NCBI GenBank assembly: GCA_029465975.1
Contig: CM055741.1
Span: 7,033,903 to 7,097,902, forward strand
Reading direction: 5' to 3'
Length of the DNA stretch: 64,000 nt
Origin: Dallia pectoralis
Lineage: Eukaryota; Chordata; Actinopteri; Esociformes; Umbridae
Positions 32,533 through 43,215 of the stretch are shown in pieces. The translations under genes were made by a program, and so were the position numbers. Within the stretch, counting starts at the first letter, position 1, and every line of letters starts with the position of its first letter. The notes under the pieces are model-generated. The model ran no database searches. It saw only the letters and a list, made by a program, of their open reading frames with translations, and was not told where the DNA came from.

Positions 32533-34390
32533 ATGGAGCCAGCGGGATTTGACGCACAGCTGGATTTATATAATGAGACCCTCAGCCCTGTCCCGACTGA
32601 CCGGGAGAGGGTCTCTAATCCAGATCTTCTGTCTGAGGGAGAGCCCTCGGTTGGGCCACTGCGGTCTGGCAGGAGGGCGGCGAAGTCCTGAATGATTATG
32701 TGGACTTCATCTTCCTCTTCCGGGCCGCGTTTGATCACCCACACGAGCGCCTAGTCCGGCTGAGGCAAGGGACCCGGGGCGTTCAGGACTATGCGCTAGA
32801 GATTCGGCCCCTGGCGACCGGGGCGGGGTGGTTACAAGCGGACCCTGATCGACCACTTCCGTTGCCACCTTCAACCTGATTTCCGCCGAGAGCTGGCCTG
32901 CCGTGATGCCCTGTTGACCTTTAACCAGCTGGTCGACATGCCCATCCGGCTTGTCAACCTGCTGGCAACTCGCGGGCGTCCCCGGGAGTGGAGCGCCCAT
33001 TCCACCTGTCTCAGCCTCCGCTCCAATGGAGCTTAGAGCTACGGCCTCCTGGGGACCACACGGCACATACGGAGTGTTCAGTCTATGGAAATCTACGTTT
33101 ATGAGTCAGGGGTCAGGGGTCGATCCGCACCTCCACTTCTTCACTGTTTGGTGAAGAAGAAGGATGGAGGGTTGCGCGCCCGTGGATTAAACAAAATTAC
33201 AAAGCCATATGCGAACCCTCTTCCCTTCGTTTCCTCTGTTATTGAGTCATGGGACCCGCTTCTTAACAAAATTAGACCTCAGGAGTGCGTATAATTTGGT
33301 GCGGATCCAGGGGAGACGAGTGGAAAACAGCATTCAGAGTACCTGGTGATGCCATATGGGTTGATGAATGCTAAATGAGTCCTTTGTGAACGATGTGTTT
33401 AGTGACATGATAGGTCGCGGGGTGGTGGTGTACATCCATGACACCCTGGTGTCCTCGACCACACTTGACGATCATGTCTTGTAATCTGGACTGATCACCG
33501 GAACCTGGAGTATATCCGGGCAGCAAGTAGGTTGAACCCTGTGGGTTTTACCATGAGTCAAATGGGGAGGTGGAACGTATCAATCAGGATGTGGTGAGGT
33601 TCCTAAGGTTCTATTGCCAGGACCTGCCGGGGGAGTACTCGGATTCCTGCCTTGGGCGGAATACGCCAAGAACTCCCTCCGACACTCCTCCACACAGTTA
33701 AAACCTTTCCAGTGTGCCCTGGGGTATCAGCCGGTCTCGGCACCGTGGCAACAGAGCCAGCCCAAGACCGGGTCACCAGCGGTGGACGATTGGTTCCGGC
33801 ACGCTGAGGAAACCAGGAACGTGGCACAGCAGCATCTCTAGCCAAAAGTCCACTGCTGACCGACGCCGCAGTGCAGCCCCAGTGTACACACCTGGGTATT
33901 GGGTATGGCTCTCGACCCTCCACCTGCCCCTCCACCTGCCGGAAGCTGGGGTCGTTTAAAGTCCTGAAGAGAGTCAATGAGGTGACATATAAGTTACAAC
34001 TCTCCCTGACTATAGGATTAATGCCTCATGTCATGTGTCTGTCCTCATGCCAGTGGTGGCTGGTCCCTTCCAGCAATCTGAGGACACCAAGGGGGGTCCG
34101 GCGTTCTCCGGTGTGTTCTTTCCTCAACTCAAGGTGTCGGAGGGCGTGGTCTTCAGTACTTCGTGGAGTGTGAGTGGTACCGCCCGGAGGAGCGATGCGG
34201 TGGGCCGGCCAGGGACATCCTGGATCAGTCTCTGCTGCGGACCTATCATTGTCGGCGGCCCGGATCAACCTGAACCACAACCTTCTGGTCGGTGGACTGT
34301 CACAACTCCCCACGAATCTCCTCGAGCGGGGCCAAGCGGACTTCGGCTTTCGTCGTCGCCCGCATTCTGGGAATCTCTGCTTATGTGTTA
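32533..34390 (+). mobile_element. Internally deleted Ty3/gypsy retrotransposon body
   Basis: The plus strand shows, in several broken frames, a gag-like start (MEPAGFDAQLDLYN) and HERLVRLRQGTRGVQDYALE, then a short piece of reverse transcriptase (KDGGLRARGLNKITKPYANP), then directly the C-terminal integrase (WAEYAKNSLRHSSTQLKPFQ; ALGYQPVS), an LP-rich GPY/chromodomain-type end near 33880-34000 and a remnant ending near 34300. Protease, most of the polymerase, RNase H and the integrase core are missing. Stops and frameshifts throughout make it defunct. It splits the flank of myoglobin copy 3: homology to copy 1 resumes near 35165. Confidence 0.88.
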
Positions 34391-34690
<300 letters not shown>

Positions 34691-36115
34691 AGTACAACGT
34701 TAAATTCTATGTGTGGTATATTGTGTGGGATATTGATTTCAAGAGATTGGACAGGATTATCATTTACTCTTTCACTGTTGATCTGTCAACCAATTACAGT
34801 ACCGTGTCATTGCCATACAGGAAAGAAAAAGATAAGAATATTTTGCAGCACAAAGAAAACAAAATACAAACCTAAAATGTGTAGACATATGGAACTTAAT
34901 CAGAACTGTACATGCAGCTCTGTATGGGGAACTACAATGGAGTTTTTATCTTTCCTAGTGATGCAGTGCTAAAAGAATGCACAAAAGCTGCTGTCATTTC
35001 TAAACGGGTTATCCAAAATGTATGAAAATGTTTCTAAAATAAGAGCAGATCAGCAGTCAGCATTTTAACCTCATTGTCATTGTTTCCAACTGAATTCAAC
35101 CGGCTAGAGTACAGAACCAAAAAAAAAAACAAATGGATGAGGAATCGGACAGTGCCTTATATCGAAGATGTGCCCCCTAGAGACTTCTGAGAGACACAAC
35201 AGCATATCATCGGTTCTATTTACATAGCAGACCATTAACACAATGATTTTCACACAAATGTTTATAGACACACATTTAAAATGGTTGTAAAAGTAGTCAT
35301 GTACTGAAAAATCTATATTCTTTCTCTCTATTCCAAACCAGTCTGCAGGGTGTAGAGTTTAAATGTGCATGGCCCACCCCTAAGCCCTCACCAGAACCAC
35401 CACCACCACCACGGCATTTTAAAAAAATGTGAATTATAATTTTTCGTATCAAGCACACTTGTATGCCAGACTACTGACTTAATGTTAATGTATTATAATG
35501 GTAATGTATTAAAATGTTCATGTATTATAATGTTAATTATTATCCCGCTCACATGTTTCGGTTGCGTTCCTGCTCCTGTAAGTGAACACTCACAAAGAAA
35601 AGATGCACCTGCTTGTCTGAGCCACTTGGGGGAGCCACAACCTTGAGTCTGCAGGAGCTCCTTCACGCTTCAAGCTTTAAGCTCAGTGTGTTTTTTCTGC
35701 CCCCGTCCAAAGGATACGGGTGAAAAGTGCATTCTCCCGCTTCCCCTTTTCATCAGAATGAATCTTAAATTATTCCAATGCAGGGCCAACCAGTGGATTT
35801 TGGTCAGATTGACTTGTCCAACTGGCCATATTGAGGTGCTCTGTCTTGCTCTGTTCTGTGGTCAATGTATTTGTCATAACACGGTATTACTGTTGTATGG
35901 TCAAAATAACTATGAGTAAAGCATTGCTAATATCATCCCTGGTCTGTGCAAGCAGTAGAAAATAACTGAGATTTACAGTACTGTGCAAAATTCTTCGGTC
36001 ATCTGTGAAAAGTTTGTGGGGCGTGGGGGATTTTGGTGTATATGTGATTTTTGTTTGTATCAACCATTATATAATAAAATAGAAATAATACGTTTTCTGG
36101 TGCCCTGTTTCCACA
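34691..36115. other. Intergenic DNA with duplicated myoglobin flank
   Basis: 35165-35240 matches 2385-2460. 35945-36010 matches 21975-22060 and ends in a Tc1-like terminal motif. No gene is seen. Confidence 0.5.
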
Positions 36116-36119
36116 TTTA

Positions 36120-36640
36120 CAGCTGCCTGCCTTAAGCTGCCTGCCTTAAGCTGCCTGCTGTTAACTGGCTGCCGTTAGCTGCCTGCCGTTAGCTGACTGC
36201 CGTTAGCAGCCTGCCGGTAGCTGACTGCCGTTAGCAGCCTGCCGTTAGCTGACTGCCGTTAGCAGCCTGCCGTTAGCTGACTGCCGTTAGCAGTCTGCCG
36301 TTAGCTGACTGCCGTTAGCTGCCTGCCGTTAGCTGACTGCCGTTAGCAGCCTGCCGTTAGCTGACTGCCGTTAGCAGCCTGCCGTTAGCTGACTGCCGTT
36401 AGCAGCCTGCCGTTAGCTGACTGCCGTTAGCAGCCTGCCGTTAGCTGACTGCCGTTAGCAGCCTGCCGTTAGCTGACTGCCATTAGCTGACTGCCATTAG
36501 CTGACTGCCTTTAGCTGTCTGCCGTTAGCTGACTGCCGTTAGCTGCCTGCCGTTAGCAGCCTGCCGTTAGCTGACTGCCGTTTGCTGACTGCCATTAGCT
36601 GACTCCCGTTAGCTGCCTGCCGTTAGTCGACTGCTTTGCT
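36120..36640. repeat. Decamer array, unit CTGCCGTTAG
   Basis: About 52 tandem decamers alternating CTGCCTGCCG, TTAGCTGACT and TTAGCAGC-type variants, organised as higher-order units of about 30 bp in the middle and more irregular at both ends. Confidence 0.93.
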
Positions 36641-36689
36641 GTGGCCATTCGCCATTCATTTGATGAGCTGAAACATTTTAACTCCTGAA

Positions 36690-37100
36690 GGTGACCTGTG
36701 GTTTCTATTGGCACAAAGATATTCACAGCACGTCAATCAGATCTAGATCTGGGGAATCAGGGGAATTTGGAGACCAGGGCAACACCATCTCTTTATCTTG
36801 TTCCTCAAACCATGAGCAAAACAATGTGTGCAGTGTGGCAGGACACATTATCTTGCTGGAGAAGATCACTGCCATCATGGAATATCATTGCCATGAAGGG
36901 GTGCACCTGGTCTGCAACAATGTTTAGGAATGTGGCACATGTAAAATAGATGGCCAGAACATCACACTGCATCCACCGGCTTGTCGTCTTCCCATAGTTC
37001 ATCCTGGTGCAATCACTTCTCCAGGTAAATGGCGAACCTGTACACAGCCGTCCACATAATCAAAATGAAAATAGAATTTATCGGACCAGTGTGGTGGAAT
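36690..37100 (-). mobile_element. Tc1/mariner-like transposase fragment
   Basis: The minus-strand translation contains VADQVHPFMAMIFHDGSDLL followed by QQDNVSCHTA, the second catalytic Asp region (QQDNAPCHTA) of Tc1-like DDE transposases, and upstream WSDKFYFHFDYVDGCVQVR and LPGE. The reading frame is broken downstream. The same element seems to resume at 38945-39000 after the tandem arrays. Confidence 0.75.
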
Positions 37101-37330
37101 TTTCAATATTATGTTATATTCAAATGTATTGTTGTCTAATCTGAATGGTTCTGCTGTAAATAACTGTTCAGTTCCCATGGGAAGTCTCATGTCCTCTCCC
37201 AGGCGCAGGATGTGTTTTGACTGAGCCATGTAGACTTTATGGGTTCCAGATAAGAGGGACTCCAGAGTTAATAACATGTACGGGGAGGATAGAATAACAT
37301 GGGCTTTAAAGGCATCACAACCTGTACGGG

Positions 37331-38212
37331 AGAGGGAGGGTTTATACTGGACGTATATATAGAGGGAGGGTTTATACTGGACGTATATATAGAGGGAGGG
37401 TTTATACTGGACGTATATATAGAGGGAGGGTTTATACTGGACGTATATATAGAGGGAGGGTTTATACTGGACGTATATATAGAGGGAGGGTTTATACTGG
37501 ACGTATATATAGAGGGAGGGTTTATACTGGACGTATATATAGAGGGAGGGTTTATACTGGACGTATATATAGAGGGAGGGTTTATACTGGACGTATATAT
37601 AGAGGGAGGGTTTATACTGGACGTATATATAGAGGGAGGGTTTATACTGGACGTATATATAGAGGGAGGGTTTATACTGGACATATATATAGAGGGAGGG
37701 TTTATACTGGACGTATATATAGAGGGAGGGTTTATACTGGACGTATATATAGAGGGAGGGTTTATACTGGACACGTATATATAGAGGGAGGGTTTATACT
37801 GGACACGTATATATAGAGGGAGGGTTTATACTGGACACGTATATATAGAGGGAGGGTTTATACTGGACGTATATATAGAGGGAGGGTTTATACTGGACGT
37901 ATATATAGAGGGAGGGTTTATACTGGACGTATATATAGAGGGAGGGTTTATACTGGACGTATATATAGAGGGAGGGTTTATACTGGACGTATATATAGAG
38001 GGAGGGTTTATACTGGACGTATATATAGAGGGAGGGTTTATACTGGACACGTATATATAGAGGGAGGGTTTATACTGGACGTATATATAGAGGGAGGGTT
38101 TATACTGGACGTATATATAAAGGGAGGGTTTATACTGGACACGTATATATAGAGGGAGGGTTTATACTGGACGTATATATAGAGGGAGGGTTTATACTGG
38201 ACGTATATATAG
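37331..38212. repeat. 30-bp minisatellite, about 29 copies
   Basis: The unit is AGAGGGAGGGTTTATACTGG plus ACGTATATAT. Several units carry a 2-bp insertion (GACACGTATATAT), clustered at 37770-37850, 38045 and 38135. The unit length gives open frames on both strands; none is a gene. Confidence 0.98.
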
Positions 38213-38895
38213 CAGAGGTCAACCTAATAATGGTTGAGCATTTGACTTGACATGTAAATGTGTTGTTAACTGATCCAGGTTCATGAATCTTGAATAAAGC
38301 TACTACTATAACCTAGTTCAACCTAATAATGGTTGAGCATTTGACTTGACATGTAAATGTGTTGTTAACTGCTCCAGGTTCATGAATCTTGAATAAAGCT
38401 ACTACTATAACCTAGTTCAACCTAATAATGGTTGAGCATTTGACTTGACATGTAAATGTGTTGTTAACTGATCCAGGTTCATGAATCTTGAATAAAGCTA
38501 CTACTATAACCTAGTTCAACCTAATAATGGTTGAGCATTTGACTTGACATGTAAATGTGTTGTTAACTGCTCCAGGTTCATGAATCTTGAATAAAGCTAC
38601 TACTATAACCTAGTTCAACCTAATAATGGTTGAGCATTTGACTTGACATGTAAATGTGTTGTTAACTGATCCAGGTTCATGAATCTTGAATAAAGCTACT
38701 ACTATAACCTAGTTCAACCTAATAATGGTTGAGCATTTGACTTGACATGTAAATGTGTTGTTAACTGCTCCAGGTTCATGAATCTTGAATACAGCTACTA
38801 CTATAACCTAGTTCAACCTAATAATGGTTGAGCATTTGACTTGACATGTAAATGTGTTGTTAACTGCTCCAGGTTCATGAATCTTGAATAAATAC
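38213..38895. repeat. 99-bp tandem repeat, seven copies
   Basis: Successive CAACCTAATAATGG starts at 38220, 38319, 38418 and so on give a period of 99. Copies alternate AACTGATCC and AACTGCTCC, so the array grew as 198-bp dimers. Each copy contains TTGAATAAAGC, except the sixth, which has AATACA. It abuts the 30-bp array directly. Confidence 0.97.
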
Positions 38896-38939
38896 ATTTT
38901 CATTATTAAAAGAAACTACAGTCTCTGTCTTCCCTGTAA

Positions 38940-39010
38940 ATAATTCCACGATACCAGACAACCTTCATTCACTGCCCCATGTCCAGTTCTGATGCTCTCT
39001 TGCCTCTGTT
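38940..39010 (-). mobile_element. Continuation of the Tc1-like element
   Basis: ACTGCCCCATGTCCAGTTCT and GATGCTC resemble the segment that normally follows the transposase part seen at 37080. The two halves would be separated by the two arrays. This rests on my memory of the element family. Confidence 0.4.
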
Positions 39011-39690
39011 ATGCCCACTTTGCACCCTTGTGGCAGAACCAATAGTTATTCGATAGTGAGCCCATAGGGACTCTACCCAAACTGAGCTTATCTCCCCAGA
39101 CAGAGGACTCTACCTGTAAAAACAATTCTGGACAATTTGGGCTGCTGGGTCTAACTCTATATGTCGCTCTAAACGTATAAGCTGCAGGGCTTTGACACTT
39201 GGTGCCGAGGCTGAGCTTACTTCTGGGTTATTGATTAATTGGATTTCCTGTAAGTGTTTCGGAAAGGGCTATTCTTTTGGCACTTTGGAGACTATCTTTC
39301 TCGAGTGCTCTTTCTTTGCGACATTTGCAGCTCTGGATTGCAGGGGCCATTTCAAAATGGAAGCAAGGATCTGGTGCTCTTTCTCGTTATGTCTGAGGCT
39401 GAGATTTGCATTGCAGCCCTCTGGTCATCAGAACACGCATGTGGTTATACCGCCATATGTCACTGCCTCTGGCCTGGAGCCTTTGGTGCTTTCGGCATGT
39501 GGGATAGATGGGCGGGAGCGGATTGCCTCGGCCCCTTGTGTCTGTATTTTGTTGTTTATTCTTGTGTTAACCTTCATGTCTTGCTGTTGAAATTAACACA
39601 CCGTAAATATTTGTCCAAGTGGGCTAACTAGAGATTTGAACAACTTGTTTTATGTTGCCAACTAACGAGCAGCAGACTACCTGGCAATCA
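39011..39690. other. Intergenic, no gene supported
   Basis: Two overlapping frames of about 125-132 codons (39192-39631) show no domain, and neither sits between convincing splice sites. Probably old repeat DNA. Confidence 0.4.
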
Positions 39691-39695
39691 CACAC

Positions 39696-40640
39696 CAAGC
39701 CATTGAAGCAGCTACCCAAGCCAGTTGGGCCATTGAAGCAGCTACCCAAGCCAGTGGGGCCATTGAAGCAGCTACCCAAGCTAGTTGGGCCATTGAAGCA
39801 GCTACCCAAGCCAGTTGGGCCATTGAAGCAGCTACCCAAGCCAGTTGGGCCATTGAAGCAGCTACCCAAGCCAGTTGGGCCATTGAAGCAGCTACCCAAG
39901 CCAGTTGGGCATTGAAGCAGCTACCCAAGCCAGTTGGGCCATTGAAGCAGCTACCCAAGCCAGTTGAGCCATTGAAGCAGCTATCCAAGCCAGTTGGGCC
40001 ATTGAAGGAGCTACCCAAGCCAGTTGGGCCATTGAAGCAGCTACCCAAGCCAGTTGGGCCATTGAAGCAGCTACCCAAGCCAGTTGGGCCAATGAAGCAG
40101 CTACCCAAGCCAGTTGGGCCATTGAAGCAGCTACCCAAGCCAGTGGAGCCATTGAAGCAGCTACCCAAGCCAGTTGGGCCATTGAAGCAGCTACCCAAGC
40201 CAGTGGAGCCATTGAAGCAGCTACCCAAGCCAGTTGGGCCATTGAAGGAGCTACCCAAGCCAGTTGGGCCATTGAAGCAGCTACCCAAGCCAGTTGGGCA
40301 TTGAAGCAGCTACCCAAGCCAGTTGGGCCATTGAAGCAGCTACCCAAGCCAGTTGAGCCATTGAAGCAGCTATCCAAGCCAGTTGGGCCATTGAAGGAGC
40401 TACCCAAGCTAGTTGGGCCATTGAAGCAGCTACCCAAGCCAGTTGGGCCATTGAAGCAGCTACCCAAGCCAGTTGGGCCAATGAAGCAGCTACCCAAGCC
40501 AGTTGGGCCATTGAAGCAGCTACCCAAGCCAGTGGGGCCATTGAAGCAGCTACCCAAGGCAGTTGGGCCATTGAAGGAGCTACCCAAGCCAGTTGGGCCA
40601 TTGAAGCAGCTACCCAAGCCAGTTGGGCCATTGAAGCAGC
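39696..40640. repeat. 30-bp minisatellite, about 31 copies
   Basis: The unit is CCATTGAAGCAGCTACCCAA plus GCCAGTTGGG. Point variants and a one-base deletion (GGGCATTG at 39908 and 40298) recur about 389 bp apart, showing a larger internal duplication. Long frames on both strands are artefacts. Confidence 0.98.
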
Positions 40641-41590
40641 TATAGTGATTGGTCAGATTATACATCTGGCGGTGAAATGCAACGCAACCCGACGCAGAAC
40701 CATAAAACGACCACGACGCCGTAGGAGTGACGGCGTAGCTACGCCGTGGAGTTGACGCAGAAGCATAATAAGGCCTTAAGGAATATGCCTCTAGCACTAG
40801 ACTGCCTTTAGCACCCCCCCCCATCACCCACCCTGGATACTATCAGCTTGGATACGAAATCCCACGGTGAACACCCTGTATTATAACTGGACTTAGCTCT
40901 TCTTTTGCACAACTGCATATATAACTAGATATTGCTTATTTGCACAATTTGAAACCTGGACATTGCTCTTTCTTCTTTTTGTGTAATCTGCTCACACATC
41001 TACCATTGCTCCTTTGCACTATTCAAATACATATAACACATTCTATATTTACCCATTACATATGCCAACTAGACATGGTCTCTTGTCGGACTGTTCGTGT
41101 TGTGTGTTTTTGCTCTGTTCGCAATGTTTGTGTACGTCTTAAAATGTGTGTCCTAAAAGCTGCAGCTAGGGGTTAGAAAAAAATCTGTGTGTGTTTAAAC
41201 AGAGCGGGCGAAAAAAACGAATTCTGATATTGTACCAACGGTTGTCTTAACGCTTTACATCCAAAAGCTGTTGAAATGGTGTAAAATACATTGTTCCAAC
41301 AGGTGGAGTCCTTAACAGGTGACATTAGTCCATCAATTGACATGCCTTGTAAAAAATACAGAATACTAGCAAAAAAAACAGCACATTTAATAGATTGCAA
41401 TTATAAAAGTTTTAAGGGGGTCTATCAAAAAAGTATGTGCAAAGCCAGAATTCTCTGTTTTTCTATGTTAATTATAGCAAACATCCCCTATTTCGCTAAC
41501 TACAATGATACTGAATGCTTGCATAGCCTGTTTAAATTACACTTAACACTGTACACACTGAACATTGTAAAATGAAATGGTAATTTTGGC
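40641..41590. other. Intergenic with DNA-transposon-like palindromes
   Basis: 40690-40765 has repeated GACGC, CGACGCCGTAGG and ACGGCGTAGCTACGCCGT, typical of hAT-like terminal regions in fish. After that, AT-rich DNA without a gene. Confidence 0.4.
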
Positions 41591-41815
41591 AAAATATTGT
41601 GCCTTTGGAAAGTATTCAGACCCCAGTGACTTTTTTCAAACGATGTTATGTTTGAATGCTAAACATGATTGATTTTTGTTGCCAATGACATACCCACAAT
41701 AACCCAAACAGAAACAACTCTTAAGATATGTGTGCCAATTTATTGAAAATAAAAAACAGTAATATGTAAAGAAAATAGGTATTCAGGGCCTTTGACAGGA
41801 ATATATATATATATA

Positions 41816-42555
41816 TGTATATACTACCAGTCAAAGGTATATACACATAAACTAATTCACGACAATTTATTTAGTATTTTTTTCACATTGTAAAACAATA
41901 GTACAGACATTAATACTGTAAAATAACGCAAATGGAATGATGTAGCAACAGAAAGTTTTAAACATATCAAAATACATTCCATATTGTAGGTTCCTCGATG
42001 TAATAATAATAATAATACGTTCAATTTATATAGCGCCTTTCTCAAACCCAAGGTCGCTTTACATGGGAAGGGGAATCTCCTCAACCACCACCAATGTGCA
42101 GCACCCACCTGGATGACGCGACGGCAGCCAATTTGCGCCAGAACGCACACCCCACACCAGCTTCGCTGTAGCCACTCTTTGCCCCGATGACCGCTTCGCA
42201 CATACTTAGCATTCCAACCACCTTCATGAGGTTAGTCACCTGGAATGCTTTTCAATTGTCACTTGTGCTATTTTAAGTACATTTGAAGTACATTTGTGGA
42301 ATACCTTTCCTTCGTGATACGTATGAGGCAATCTGTTGTGTTGCGCCATGGTAGGGTTGGTATACCAGAGACCATCATTATGGCCGTGCTATAGTCGTCC
42401 ACTGTTGAAAGAATAGTGACTACCTCATGAAATTGGTTGAGAGAATGCCAAGAGTGTGCAAAACTGTCGTAAATGCAAACGGTGGCTGCTTTCACTGATT
42501 TAAATTACAATGCATTTTGATTAATTTTACACTTTTATAGATACAACATGATGAA
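41816..42555. mobile_element. Inner Tc1-like element
   Basis: Begins TATACTACCAGTCAAAGGTA, then ACATTGTAAAACAATAGTAC, and later TTCATGAG, TCACCTGGAATGC, CTACCTCATGAAATTGG and GAGAATGCCAAGAGTGTGCA. All are in the order of a common fish Tc1-like family (CTACCAGTCAAAAGTTTGGA type). The far end is truncated near 42555. Confidence 0.7.
42004..42185. repeat. Third-level insertion, dispersed fish repeat
   Basis: TTTATATAGCGCCTTTCTCA and AAGGTCGCTTTACA, then ACCACCACCAATGTGCAGCA: a widespread fish repeat. It interrupts the inner Tc1-like element. Confidence 0.6.
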
Positions 42556-42639
42556 ATGTGTAAATTGTGTCCATTATTAAGTAGGTTTATAACACAAAAA
42601 CATTTGGAAAGTATAAAGGGTTCTGAAGACTTAGGCACT

Positions 42640-43215
42640 ATCAGCCTCATAGTTACCCTGTTCAGGGCCACAGTTTCACTGGACTCCCCCGTCTCAGTTT
42701 CAATATTTATGCTACTGTACTATTGGGTCGGGACGTAGGGAACTAGAGTGTGTAACCTTTCCCTGTGTTTCCCTGCTGGCCAGGCAGTGTGAGCGATCGG
42801 CCCTGGGAACATGTGGCGGAACCCTCCTGGGGACATCTAGTTGTCTTGCAGGCTGAGCGACTGATGCTACCTGACAGTTTCGGCTTCCAATCTGGCAAAC
42901 TCTCAACCCTCTCGGGTGTCCCTTTCTGACTGTATTTGACCTGGACTATTTTATTTTATATATACTCTCTGTATTTAACTACTATAAGTTCACCCAGCAC
43001 ATCCAGTAGAGGATTGGCCACCCCTCAGAGCCTGGTTCCTCTCTAGATTTCTTTCTAAATATGACCCATCAGGGAGGTTATTCTAGCCACTGTGTATCAG
43101 CTTGTATCAACTTGTTGATGTGTGCTCTGTCGGGTTCAGACTGGATGTTAGTAAAAGCACTTTGTGCCAACTATGTTGTAAAAAGGGCTTTATAAAATAA
43201 AATTGATTTGATTTA
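42640..43215 (+). mobile_element. L2-like LINE 3' end
   Basis: Contains CCAGTAGAGGATTGGCCACC, CCTCAGAGCCTGGTTCCTCT and, at its end, AAAAAGGGCTTTATAAAATA followed by short ATTGATTTG repeats: the tail of a fish L2 LINE. Noncoding. Confidence 0.75.

Larger units (their letters stand above)
41598..42638. mobile_element. Outer Tc1-like element (noncoding) with inverted ends
   Basis: The left end is GTGCCTTTGGAAAGTATTCA and GACCCC. The right end is the degenerate inverse, TGGAAAGTATAAAGGGTTCT and GAAGACTTAGGCAC, ending at 42638. This pair of ends is characteristic of a non-autonomous fish Tc1 family. It is interrupted by the element below. Confidence 0.65.

Noticed and set aside
37268..38050. Open frames of 74-168 codons on both strands
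   Set aside because: They lie wholly in the 30-bp array; a unit divisible by three without a stop codon stays open on both strands. No splice sites, start context or domain.
37331..38895. CRISPR-like array
   Set aside because: Direct tandem repeats without spacers in an animal genome; these are minisatellites.
39624..40827. Repeat proteins up to 311 codons on both strands
   Set aside because: Same artefact from the second 30-bp array; the frame also shifts at one-base deletions without any sign of constraint.
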